64,000 nucleotides of DNA from Antitrichia curtipendula (Eukaryota > Streptophyta > Bryopsida > Hypnales > Leucodontaceae): positions 24,632,696-24,696,695 of the forward strand of contig OX579638.1 of NCBI GenBank assembly GCA_951230915.1, in the 5' to 3' direction. The notes beneath the pieces are model-generated. The model had not been told where the DNA came from and ran no database searches. It saw only the letters and a list, made by a program, of their open reading frames with translations. This document shows, one piece after another, positions 10,429-22,970 of this stretch. Within the stretch, counting starts at the first letter, position 1; the number at the start of each line of letters is the position of its first letter. Position numbers and translations under genes: made by a program.

Positions 10429-12096
10429 AATAAAATAAAGAAATGATGTTTTAGTAAACACATGGCAAGATGACACGAGAGCAGACATCAGGAAGAGGGG
10501 ACAAACAAACCTCCTACAAAAACTTCACAAAAAAGAATGCGACGAATGCAGGAATAACACAAAGGCGGGGATGAAAGAATCGAAATTGATGCTCTTCTTC
10601 GCGATTGGGGGTCGGAGTTCAACACCGGAATGCAAGTAGAAGAAGACGAAGTTCAGAACATTCTTAAGCTTGTACAATATAGCTAATGTGAAGTCACCAG
10701 TCACCATACAACAAGAGAGGGGTTCAAACTTCATGGGTTGATTAACTGAATAAAAAAATTTATTATTTAAAATTATTTTTATACGTGATTCTCGGGGGCC
10801 CACACGACTTGTTTGTTAGTTAATTTTTAATTTCTATAATTTTTGTGATTTCTTAATTTGTTTAAAATTTATTTAATTTTCAAAAATAAATAAAAATACA
10901 GATTGTCCTTGCTCAGAGTGGATGTGCAACTGCGACTGCGCTTCCTTGGGAGGAATAGTTTGAAGTTTTCTCTTTTCATCCCCCAGATACAACACTGAAA
11001 ATATTAGACACATGTATTAGTCTTCAATTTTGAGAACAGAGAATTCTTCTTTGATAACTAATATCCAAAGCAAAGGTACTGGACAAATTACTAAAGCAAT
11101 GAAGTCTGGATTAGATACATTCCCTTCCCTCTTCAATATTGTTATTTCACTCTTGTGACATTGCAGCCTGTTCTATGTAATTGTTACAAACACATGAAAT
11201 TTTATAAGAATTGCCCATGACTTGTTTCCTAAAACAAAATTAGGCGGTGCTCAAATGAATTATGTGAAGAAGGACGAAGCTATTTTCATCCATGGAAATG
11301 GATGAAAATAGCTATGTATTGATAAAATGGCATTCATTTATCCCAAACTACGTACATTCATCGTAAATGATATACATTCATTCAAAGTAGAGCAATATTG
11401 TTTGAAGACTACATACCTAATTTGTTCTTTCATCCAAAGGGAACAAAGAATTATGCACCCCATTTTCACATGAAATATAAAAATTGCAAGAAAGCGTGAT
11501 TTGGAAATACTGGAAAAGTGCTTAGGACAAATTGACCAAGTCTTTAGTCTTCTTCAAATTTATGAAAATCTAATCAAAAAAATTTTGATCACGGAATTTA
11601 GAAGTTATAGACCAAGCCATTAGAACTCTGTTCTACTTCACAAAGTATGAGTTTGTTATGAATTTTTGATGAATTATCTCCGATTATATAAATGCACTAT
11701 TTTTTAAAATTTACTAGGTCCTGTACTACTTCCAATTATTTCAATTCATGTACTTTATAGCACTCACAGGTAGAGTATTCTTTTCATTTTCTAGTCATAG
11801 AGGTCTACAAATCATGTTCCTCAAGTGTCTGAACTTGCATTTTAATTTGAACACATTCATATAGTTTGGAATAGCTAATGAAAACCACATTTGAGTACAG
11901 CACTTTCATTTTCTGTCAAAGTGTGTGAAAGAATGTAATTAAATTTTTTTTTACTATATGTTCTTTTACTTGTATAAGTTCTTGGAACTTGTATATATTC
12001 TTGGAGCTCGTAAAAATTCTTAGAGCTTGTATTCCTAATTGAAGGCTACTGCTTCCACCAAGTGATTTATTTATTTCACGATTTTAGCTATTTTCT
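10429..12096. other. AT-rich spacer
   Basis: No reading frame with domain or splice support. At 11276-11318 there is a small inverted repeat (CTATTTTCATCCATGG / CCATGGAAATGGATGAAAATAG). I looked here for the left end of the piggyBac element (TTAA followed by CCCC) and did not find one. Confidence 0.5.
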
Positions 12097-13941
12097 ATGA
12101 AGAGAAAGCCACTTATCTCTAAACATTGGGGACAATATCATACTGTACCAGATGGTGGGGTCAGCAGACGTAATTCAAGGCTGGGCTCCACAAAATTATC
12201 TATGCATGATGATGATTGGGCAAGTGCCTCCAGAAGACCAGCAATGAATTTTCCAGAAGTGACTTATGACTATGATAGCGACAATGACGTCGACTTCCCC
12301 GCCCTTTTTTCTAGTGATGAAGAAGATGATGACGATGGTGGAGACGTGGAGGACCATGATAGTGTGAAATATATTTTTCGGGAAGAATCATGGAATCAAG
12401 AGTTTTTGACGTTGTCCCCTGAACGCATTGGTTTTATTGGTGTTCCTAGTTTGAACATGTTTTGGAGATATTTCTCAACTTTTCTCCAATTATTTGAGGT
12501 CTTCTGACCATACCACGTCCTCCGAGACATCGTCAGGGAGACTAATCGATATGCCACGGCGCCTGATGCGGATGGAAAGACTAAGGGAGGACCAGCACGG
12601 ACACCTCTGTATGTGAAAGAGTTTCACATCTTTATTACTATCATTCTTTATATGGGAATGAAACGTCAACCGAATGTCAAAACCTATTGGCACAAGAAGG
12701 GTTCTATCTTTCATTGTTCAACAATTTCCAATCTTATGTCCTAACATCATTTTGAATTAATTACAAAGTGTTTACACCTCACGAATCTGGTAAACTATGT
12801 GCATGACAAAGCGCTACCAAGATATGACAAAATGGGGCAATTGTGGTGGCTTTTTAATGAAATTAGAGATAAGTGTAAACAGTCTTGGAATGTTGGGAAG
12901 TACGGTACAATGGACAAAATGATGATCAGATACAAAGGCACATATTGTCCCGCCAGACAATATATGCCACAGAAATCGCAGAAGTGGGGAATCAAAGTAT
13001 GGTGTCTAACAGATTCAATTTCGAAATTTGTATCAAATTTTGAGGTCTACTGTGGTAAAGATCCCGCCATTGCAAATCAGGCCCCGGGACAACGTGGGCA
13101 AGGAAAACTGGCTCACAATGTCGTTTTGCGCTTGCTGACCTCGAATGCGGGTCAAGGTCACGTTATAACAATGGATAATTTCTTCTCTAGCATTCCTCTT
13201 TTCAAAGAGCTATTAGAGAAGGGAATTTATGCAACGGGGACAGTTTGGGCTAATAGAATCGGCTTACCATTGATTTTGAAGAACACAAAGGCTTTTACTA
13301 GAAGGGCACAAGGCACTTTGGAATGGCGGATGCATGAGGCCAGATCGATTAGTGCTATTGTATGGAAGGATAAGAAGCACGTGCTCATTTTATCTACTCA
13401 TATGGTGCCGTTGCAGTTTCCATGCCAGTTCCCGATAGCGAGTGTGCCACGTCGGAGTGGTGCAACACGCGAAAACATTCAGACGTCGCCAATGCACCTT
13501 GAATACACCACACATATGAGAGGTATTGATGTCGCTGACCAGCTTCAAGCTTCATATACTTGTCAAACCCGGTCCCACAAGTGGTAACACCGGGTTTTTT
13601 TCTTCCTTATTAACACAACAATTGTCAATATGTATATCATATACCTTGACCACTGCAAGAAGCGAGACCCTCCACGTCAACCAATGACACATTTACAATT
13701 CCGAACACAATTAAGTGAGGCTTTGACACACAATTGGATTCAAAGATCACGTTTACCCGATCTAATGATTTCTCGGAAAGTATGTTTTCCATCAACATCT
13801 TCAATGAAGGGCCCAGGCGTTGTATGTAATGATGGGTCACATCTAGTGAAGCGATCAAAAACTTATTGTGCATCATGTGATAATAAGTATATGTGTTGGT
13901 GGTCGGGGTGCTTTCAGAGGTACCATGAAAATTTGCGATGA
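12097..13941 (+). pseudogene. piggyBac-type transposase relic (DDE_Tnp_1_7)
   Basis: A cut-and-paste transposase that in the family inserts at TTAA. From ATG 12097 to TGA 13941 there are 615 codons in one frame, with internal stops only at codons 137 (TGA, 12505), 216 (TAA, 12742) and 497 (TAA, 13585), and no frameshift. The acidic N-terminus (residues 55-90) is typical. The three catalytic aspartates are all present: D273 in TMDKMMIRYKG, D360 in MDNFF and D478 in GIDVADQ. The conserved WGIKVW and KW-stop-HRVFFF contexts flank them. The C-terminus ends in a Cys-rich zinc-binding stretch (CASCDNKYMCWWSGC, near 13870-13915). Length matches the family (about 570-620). No introns are needed. The stops make it non-functional as it stands. 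I could not find its terminal repeats. Confidence 0.9.
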
Positions 13942-16606
13942 TTCAGCATACAAGGATGTGAGTGACTCCAATGAGATATACTTGATTTTATTTTAAATGT
14001 TTTTTTCCCCACATTCTAATGTGCTTGGAAAACCTTGATTTTTTGAAAATTTTAACATTTATGCTAGTGAGCATTGCAAGTGTAGTATTTTTTATTTTCA
14101 AGCTTTCAAAAAGTTCTGCAATTCCACGGTAGTGTTCAAATTATTGAATTCCATTTCTAGCATCTCGAAATGTTAATCAAAGTGTGACTCCTTCTTTTCC
14201 AGAGTGTGCACCTGCGTGAGCCCAAACGTCTTGAAGGGAACACAAGAGATGGCTAGGGGGCGGGGGAGGGAACGTCAGCGGGGGAGGGAAGAAGCAGGCA
14301 CGCAGGCAGCGGGACCCGACAGGGGGGTCGCCACAGCATAGCGGAGCGTGGGCCTGCTACCTACCTGACCCTACCTGGTTGCTCCGGGGTCCTGGCTGCT
14401 GACCCCGCCTGGCTGTTGGTCAAGCCTGACCCACGCCTGGCTGGGCGGGTGACCAACGACGGGCTGTATGGGCGCCCGGCCTTGCCGAATGGGCATGGCA
14501 CAGGCCCCTGGTTTTTGAGCAAACCAGGGCCAAAATTTATTTGGGCCCTGGATTATGTTGTTAGAGGTTGCAAATTTTTTTTTTTTAATTTTTTTGTCGA
14601 ATCTTCTACAAGACAGACATATTTGTGTCCTCACTGTTCGGATTTGTGTAAATCAAAAATCTCTAATGTACAAAATGCTTGCAATTTTGTGTAGTGCAAA
14701 TGAAAATTTCTGGACCTTTCTCCATTGCAACATTTTTTTGAGTATGCAAAACAACTCCAATTCATTTCAAATTGTTCATGGACATACGTAACATTGTTTC
14801 CTACATGGGAAAAAAAAACTCAACTTTGTACAGACCAAGTTTTTTCCTACAGGAATGGTCACACACAAAAAATAGTTCCGGGCAGGAATGAAAAAAAAAA
14901 TTGTCTCAACTTTGGCAGCTTATACCTCTTAATCCGTACGGTCAAACTCTATGAAATTTTTACCACACCATCTCGGATAAGAGAAGTATCAAATCCTATC
15001 ATTCCTATGGTTAGATTTTGAAAAAAAATGTTTTTCCAGTTTTTTTTGGTCAATGCAGCTGAAATGACAGTTTTCACTAAGTTTTGGCAGAAAAATGACC
15101 TCGGTCCTTTAGGGGTTAATATATAGGATTTGGATTTAAAGTCCCCAATGCAAAAAAGCTCCAATTTGGCCTAATATTTTTTTTGAACTCATGAACTATT
15201 AATAAGAGTGTTACATAAAATTTATAATGTTTTTGATATTGCACTACAATTTTCATAAAGTGTTCTTCTCATAGAACAAGCAAAAATGATACATTTCCAC
15301 ATTTGTCACATCATCAAGGTGTGAACAATCAACAATGGAAAAAGGTCCAAATCAATTGTTGATTTTATGTTACATAGATATGTCATTCGTAAGGGCAGTC
15401 GTGCATTTATTGGGTGATTGCAAGAAATACATGTACTATTTTCTGTCACATCTTATGTATTTCTTTGTTTTTTGGCAAAAAAATTGTGTTTTAGCTTCAA
15501 ATGACTTATGATTTATAAGTAAGTTACTTATGACTAGATACACTTGGCTAACATTTTTGCATTTTTAAAAATATTTTATTTTCCAAAAATAGCCCCCAGT
15601 TTTTGTCATGTTTGCCCATTTGAAGTGTATTATTAAAAAAATAAAATTTGGAGTTGAAATTTGGAGGGGGTGGTTTCCTAGTAGACTTGAAAATGTTAGT
15701 AAAAGGAATCCTAAAAATAACTAATTTTATGTTATATGGAAGTCCACAAAATGATTTTCTTTCTACTTGCATGTCAAAACATGTCAAAAATAATTTTGGT
15801 GTTTCTTTTGGTGAATGATCATTTTGATAAAGTTGTTACAAATGGCCATTTTTTTAATTTTTTAATTTTTAATTTAAAAAAAATAAAAACATTATAGTGT
15901 CTATTTTTTGAGATTTAACATTTTTCAGTTCTCCTACTTAGAGAATTTTTCTATGCTTTATCTTCCTAGAGTACAATCTTCTTAAGATGTATATACATTG
16001 ACCTTATATTAATATATTTTTAAATTATTATTCTATTATAATTCTAGTGTTCCAAAAAATTGAGCATGAGTATTGTAAAAACTCAACAAAATCAGTAGGT
16101 GTATTTTGCAATCACCCAACTCTTGTAATAAATAATTCATGAAAATGTGGTAAATTATTTTTACAACAATGGGCTTGAAAATACAAAGATGCTAGTGAAT
16201 GAGTGCAAAGACGGAAGCCTACTAGCCTTGAATTTAGTCTTAGGTATATTCCTACAATCATTTGAAGGTGTTTATAACATATGTACCTATAACATTGATA
16301 CCTATAACGTAGTTACCTATAACCATTAAAGGTGTCTATAATATAGACTCTTAGGCTCATGGGCTCATAGATTCTATGTTCACATACTAGCACTCCCCCT
16401 TCAAAACACCATACAATTGATTCGTACAAGGAGATTGATAAGTGCATACAACATTGTATTGATTGAATGTAGGAACACATGTGATCTACATTCCCTAAGT
16501 GTGATGTTTTCCCATTTTCTTTGGAGAGAGAGACTTCTATTTCCTTTGACTTGCACTTTTTTTCTTTGATAAAATTTTTTTATTCTTTGAAGGACTTAAG
16601 AACTAT
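13942..16606. other. spacer downstream of the piggyBac relic
   Basis: 13942-14200 is AT-rich. 14200-14560 is a GC-rich block with imperfect CCTGGCTG-type repeats and no credible gene. From 14560 it is AT-rich again, including the 3' end of a TTAA element (listed separately). I see no gene. Confidence 0.5.
14850..15119 (+). repeat. 3' end of a TTAA-type element (copy B2)
   Basis: Ends in CGGTCCTTTAGGGG followed by TTAA (15116-15119). Its last 200 bases resemble those of copy B1 ending at 3252, including the CTTTTAATCTGTG / CCTCTTAATCCGTA block. No matching left end was found. It lies 1.2 kb downstream of the transposase relic and might be that element's right end, which is an inference. Confidence 0.5.
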
Positions 16607-17500
16607 TTAACCCCTCAAGGACCAAAAGAATACAATGTGTCTTCTTCAAATTTGTAATGGCAAATTCTCGGTAGAGTGAAACAAATCTCAATATTTATAA
16701 ACTAAGTTGTTGTAGAATGTAAAGTAACAATTTGACATACTTATTGCAATTTTTGACTTTCAAAATTTCAGTGTGAGAAGTATTCAAAAATTTATTTATA
16801 AAATGTAAACATCATGTTTTTCCAATGAAAGGAATAGTACGGATGGAAACAAAAAAAATTGGAGAAATGTCCCAACTTTTGCACAAATAAACTAAATCTG
16901 GAGAATTTTTTTGCAAACTTGCATTTTTAGAAATTTAAAAAATACAAGGTTCAATACGGAGCAATTAGGAATATAAAATAATTATATTGATTCCAAATTT
17001 TTTGAAGATGTTCCAAAAAATATGCTATTAATAGCAATTGTTAAATTTCAAAAATCAATTCAGACATAAATTTTTAAAATTTTTGTAGGATCCAATTTGA
17101 TCAATTTCGCTTTCTATTCCTTCTGTTTGAAAATGTGTAAAAACTTCAGAGAGTTTTTCAGTTCTCAAGTTTTTACATTAAAAAATATTACATTTGCCTA
17201 AAATTCCAATACAATTTTTTGGAAGGATAAAAAAACATTTATCATCTCTCATCATTTTTCTTCCTCAAAAGCTATGTTTTTGCATATAAAGTTGATCCTC
17301 CAAAAATTGTTATAATCTAAAATTCCAGTGGTTAATTTTTTCACAATTAATTCCATACGTATTAGACAAAATAGTGTTTACTTTTTTAGAATTAAAGTTT
17401 AAACATTTTGAGCACATTCATGTACAATAAAATATCAAAGTGGGACAAATAATTGAAAACCTCAATTGGCATAAAGTTTGTTGGGCCTAAAGGACCAAAC
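16607..17500 (+). repeat. two further TTAA-element 5' end look-alikes
   Basis: TTAA at 16607-16610 is followed by CCCCTCAAGGACC, and GGGCCTAAAGGACC occurs near 17483. Both match the left-end consensus of the TTAA families in this window. No matching right ends were found, so these are fragments at best. Confidence 0.3.
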
Positions 17501-17748
17501 TACATTTTTCGGCAACACAGCAACTTTGGGCAAATCACTACAGATGAAATTTTCACACAACATGTGTTCAAGGAGTAGCTTCAAGGTGCAACAATTTTCA
17601 TAACTTTTGACTTCATAGTTAAAAAAAAATTGTATGATATGTTTTTATTTCCTCAACCCAAGCAGCTCAAAAAATCTACTTTTCAAAAAACAGAAATTTG
17701 AAATTGATTTTCTAGATTCATACATATATATGTATATCCATTTTGGTC

Positions 17749-17750
<2 letters not shown>

Positions 17751-17814
<64 letters not shown>
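17751..17814. repeat. (TA)32 microsatellite
   Basis: Sixty-four bases of uninterrupted TA. The apparent Tyr/Ile-repeat reading frame across it is an artefact. Confidence 0.98.
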
Positions 17815-17819
<5 letters not shown>

Positions 17820-18990
17820 TTTGATTAATGAGATGAAAGTTATAAAGAATTTTTGTTTGCAAGCAATTATGGAATCTTTACTCTTAAAATAAACTTTGAA
17901 GTCCTTTATTTAACTCAGTTTTTTAATTTTTTGGGAAAATTAAAATCATAGGATTTAGATTGATAATTAAAACATTACAACCATTAGGATTGGCATTTTT
18001 CAATTCCATAATTAAATTCTTAATTAATTAGTATTTTGAATCATTTTCTATTATTATTATTATTATTTTTTTCAAGCATGAATATGAATTTCATTTGTTT
18101 TTTATTTTTATATGTGTTCCTCCCAACGTATTATAAAAAGTTGCAAGTTGTAGGATCTACACATTTTTGGGTAAAATGTTTGAAAGAAAAAATCTAACCA
18201 TTAGGGAAGAATTGAAAATACTTCTTTTTGAAATTCAAGTATCATGATCTTCAGATCTTGCACTTGGTAAGGTTTTTTATTTTGAAGTTTTAGGAGGATG
18301 TACTCTAACAAATTAATTAAAAAATCCTTTGGTTTAATTTGTTAAAAAATATATATATATGAAGATTTTAGCCTCGCTTTGCACACTAATATTTTGGAGT
18401 AGTTTTGGCCTCTAAACATGAAAGAAATTCAAGGATTAAATACATTTTAAAGATGTAAATAGTTTGTAGGGCTCAAACGAGGGCTCAAATGTATAATGAT
18501 CATTGGCTATGTCCCTCACCCTTTGGAAGTGCAATGCATTCAATCTACATACTTGGTCATGTCATGGTATTTGAATATATTTTTGCGTAACCTCACATGC
18601 TTCAATCAATTATATTATATTTGACCCAAAATACAATATTGGTATAAAGGTGGGCAATAAAATACAACTCAAGGGGCATTTTATTTCTTCTACAAATTAG
18701 ACAATTTCCATCTTGACATGATACAATTATTCAAAATTTGACTTGATATAAAATATTATCATTTGCCCTGTCAAATTTGGATTTTTGCACAATTCAAGGA
18801 GTTCTTTGGTTTTCAAATTATTTTAAGAGTTAAGGTAGTCAATTTATTTTAAGAGTTAAAGGAGTCTTAATATTATATTATTGTACCAAGATATTAAGTT
18901 CAAAGGGAGTGCTAGTATGTGAGCATAAAATTTGTGAGCCTCTAAGGGCCTATGAGTCTATATTATAAACACCTTCTATGGTTATAGATA

Positions 18991-21900
18991 TCTATCTTCT
19001 AAGTAATTATGTCGTAGAATCTTTTCATATTATAGCATTGTTGTCAAGCTCAATAGCCCTTGCCAAATAATTAAGTAAATTTAGCAAATTTGATTAAAGA
19101 ATGACTAAAAATAATTTTTTTTTCATTTGATTAAAAAATAATCAAATAAAATGATATCACTAAAAAATTTTAATCTATTTATCAAATATTTTACACCAAC
19201 TTTTACCATCCAAAATGGTAGTATATTTCCTATATGTTCGTCCAAAACCTTATAAAATAAAATATTCTTTTTTTAAATGTTTTAATGAAATATTATTTTC
19301 AACGCTTATGCATAACATTGTTTAACCTTGACGGATGCTAGGGTTGAATCTTGACATAATGATGGACATTATGACACCCAGACGTGATGTGACGTGACGT
19401 TGAAAAGAAAATCTTGACTAAGGGAGTTGAGAATGGTGATGTTGGTGAAAATATGCATACAAAATTAGAGAATCAAATCCATTGGTATTAACCTTCACAA
19501 TCAAGGATGAGGCTAGAGGACCATTGAAAATTATTCAAGCAACCATCAATCCGATAACTTTCCTATTTCCTTCTAACAACAAGAAAAATTACTTGCAAAC
19601 AAGGCGATTTGGTTGGTTTCACAAAAAATTGCAAGTTGCTTTTGGTATTGTTGATACACAAGTTGCCAATTTTGGATGTAAAATCTTGCAAAATTCTTGA
19701 TTCTTCTGAAGCCAAGGAAGTAAACTTACATGGTAATTCAAAGAAAAATGCAAAGACAAATACAAATGCCTACAAAGAGGCAAAGGAAATACAATATGGT
19801 ACCAGAGCAAGTGGTGCATATATGGCAGAATTGATGGATCAGAAGCGAAGACAAATGAAGAGGTTCATAATTGTTTGGAAACCAACAAAACATTCACAAA
19901 GGGTGGTTTTTCAATTTCAGAAATTATAGATTTGAATACTCATCAACTCTAGTATTCATATCATCCTCAATATCTATTCCATGAGAAAGAATTTGAGGTA
20001 AAAGATAAAGATAGTTGCTTGAATATGTATGATCTAAATCCTATTTGTTAGCTATAGAAAGTGAGTTGTGAAAGCACATGGCATCCAGACCATTCACAAA
20101 ATTTGAAAGCATATAAACTTGAAGCAAGTAAAGAATTTGGAATACCTAGGATTTATAGTTTGAAATTGGAGACTAGAGTGGAATAGGATTTTCTATCTTG
20201 ACATGACATTAACTTTTTGCATTGGAATGTCTGTTAAGGTTTGTCGGGACCCATTTTAATGCTTAAGGATCATATATGTCAATTTTATTTTTTAAGACAT
20301 GATCTTGATGGACTATGGGATCAAATACTAACATTTTGACGAACATCATGATATGTAGACGTGACATGACACTAAAAACCTTGGAGTGGAGAAGAAGCAA
20401 AAGGAAGTATGGATAGTGGAAAAAAAAATTGTCTTTTGCTTCATTCAAAAGCTAGAAAAGGTGCCGTTTTTGAACCATGCTATATCACACTTGACTTCCT
20501 CAACAATTGGAGTGTACCACTTGAAAGAACGACAAGATCTAAGCAATTCATGAATACATCCGCACAAATTCCATATACCTATATGTATTTTGTATATTGT
20601 ATATTATGTTTTATGAGTATTGTATTCAAGATCCACAATATGGATTCAACCAGAACTATTTTTTGTGCAATTTAGATCGACAGCATGGGGACTAGGACTC
20701 AATTTTTTTAAGCACATCAACAATCTTGGATTTTGTGAGTTGGAGGTGGCAAATAGAAGCAATGTGCATGTATCTTTTGGGTGCATAGTTTGTTGTACCT
20801 CTACAAATTCAAACATATCAATAGAAAAAAATATTAGATGACATTTCAATGTTAATTTTAATACAATTCATCCAAATTCAAATGAAATTTCATTCAAATT
20901 TGGGTTAAATTGAGTTGATATATATACAAAAGTCTCCTAATGACTAACTTTTTCTTAAAGTTTTAAAACCTTTGAATCATGCATGAGCCAAAATTTGGTT
21001 CATAAATGCTTTTAGATTGTAATTTGAATCTTTTGATTAAGATTTTAGTTCTTCCTTATCCATTTTTTTATTTTTTTATTCTTTTGATGGTTTTTAAAAT
21101 TTTCTTCAAAATGGAATGCAAAAACTCATCTTTTCAATGATTACAACATGTTTAAACTCAAATATTATCTTTACCAATTCACAAAAGAACTTAAAAAAAT
21201 AATTCCAAGAAATAAATAAGATAATAGTCTTAAAAAATGACCGTAAGTAGAACTTTAAAATTTAAACTCATGACACAAATCTTCAAGATTCAATTGACAA
21301 TCAATTTGAAAAGACATTTTAAATGATTTAAAATTGTATTCATAAATATTGATGTTTGTAATAGGAGATTTTAACAACTTGGGTACATTTATGGATGAGC
21401 TTATGGATTATTGTTTATAACTTTGTTTAAGAGTCTCTCATGTATTTTTCTTCTAAGGTGATTATACCTTATGATACATTATTTTTTACATTTTTGGAAA
21501 TTTATGCTACCTTTTTAATCTCTTAAAAAGATTACTAAAGTTGAGCATCATTGTTGTATAATATGAGATAACAAGGTTAGAAGTTGAGAGGTGAATTTAA
21601 GCTTTTTGTAGTAGTATTTGATGCATTTTGGGTATGATGGTAGAAGAAATACTAAAAGCTTTAGGTGAAATAAAATCTAGAAAGAATAAACAAAAAAGCT
21701 AGGAAAAAAAATACTTTGTTGTTTAAATTGTTAGAAAACAATGCAAAGATTCAAAAAAAAAAATAGAAAGAGGGCATTCTTAATAACTTGATGGAGATAA
21801 GATTTCACAAAAAGAAATGTTAGAGAATGCCAATAATTCCTATGATTTTTTTTCTTTTGGAACATTAGCATATTGTCAAAATGAATGACAAAGAATACAC

Positions 21901-22182
21901 TTGCTCTCTACACTATGAGACTATGAGACTTGCAATTGATTGACAATAGTCAAAATGAGTTATATGAATGAGATAATATGTGACTCATCTTTTATACAAG
22001 CAATCTAACCTCTAAATAAGCAACTTGGCTTTTATGGCCTTATACCGTTGTCTTTGAATGTCTTTTATATGAATTGTCCTTAATTCATATAAAATATGAA
22101 AAGTATCTTTTTATGAATATCATGACTTTTATTATGTAAAAATAAAATAAAAACCTCTAATGTAGTTTTGACCCTATCTATA
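18991..22182. other. AT-rich spacer with decayed repeats
   Basis: Two degenerate copies of the TGACGTGACATGACA-containing repeat lie at 19330-19410 and 20276-20390. Short frames at 19480-19930 and 20400-20850 have no recognisable domain. No gene is supported. Confidence 0.5.
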
Positions 22183-22970
22183 TTGACCCCTTATAGGCCT
22201 CATGACTTTTTTCATCAAAAAACACTCAAAATTGTCATTTCTATTGTGAAGAGCAAAAACTTTGAAAATTATTATCTTTGCATATTGTAGGATCTTGCAC
22301 TAGACTAGCAGAAGAATGTTTAGAAGATATTTTTGAAACTTTGACATCATAGATTGCAAGGTATGTGCATTTAAAGTGAAGAAAATAAGGGGGTTTTGCA
22401 ACTTATTTGACTAGATTTTTTGGCTTGAATCTCTTTAACTTAAATTTTTTGCACCATCGAATTTAAGGTTAGAATTTTTTAGGTTGAAGAATTGAGTTGA
22501 TAGTCACTAAAAAAAACTTTTAAAAAATAAACTTGATTTTCATTCTTCAAAAAATTCTTAATGTGAAAATTGAGTTCAAAAATGAATCCTACGAGTTAAT
22601 TTTGTGAAGAAGATGCTATGGTGCCTGCAAAACAAGAAGTTCTATAACTTTCACATCACTAATCCTCATGGAATGTACCAATGCTTTCTTTGTAGATAAA
22701 ATAATAATCTACAAGTAAAAAAAATTTCTAATTTTTATTTCAATATTTTATGTTTTTTTTCCCTACTTGTCCGATTTGCTTTATGGACTTTAGGATGGCA
22801 TAACTATTGCTCCCAGGCACCAATTGAAATAAAAATTATATTTTCATGATGTTTATGTTTTTTTCTATCTTCAATAAAAGTTTCAAAAAATCATGCCAAA
22901 AATTAATGTTCCATAGGTGCCCAAAATCCTATGTGTCCCTTGAGGGGACTTTGGGACTTTAGGAATTTAA
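22183..22970 (+). mobile_element. TTAA-type non-autonomous element, copy A2
   Basis: The element runs about 22187-22966. The left flank is TTGA, a one-base variant of TTAA, and the right flank is TTAA (22967-22970). The left end reads CCCCTTATAGGCC and the right end GGGACTTTAGGAAT. The interior follows the same order of blocks as A1 (the TTGTCATTTCTAT block near 22225, then the TTGCTCCCAGGCACC block near 22810). No coding capacity. An older, more diverged copy than A1. Confidence 0.6.

Larger units (their letters stand above)
16315..18990. repeat. 2.7-kb region bounded by ~85-bp inverted repeats
   Basis: The left arm 16315-16399 and right arm 18903-18990 are near-complements. Both contain the 17-mer ACATACTAGCACTCCC-type end (16382-16399; complement at 18903-18921) and the TATAATATAGACTC block. 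Just left of the left arm are four spaced copies of CCTATAAC. The interior is AT-rich with no gene. It could be a foldback element or two opposed fragments of one retroelement. Confidence 0.5.

Noticed and set aside
14200..14560. GC-rich block with CCTGGCTG-like repeats
   Set aside because: No open frame of plausible protein and no structure matching an RNA gene.
17634..17828. Frame with a Tyr/Ile repeat tail
   Set aside because: Produced by the (TA)32 microsatellite.
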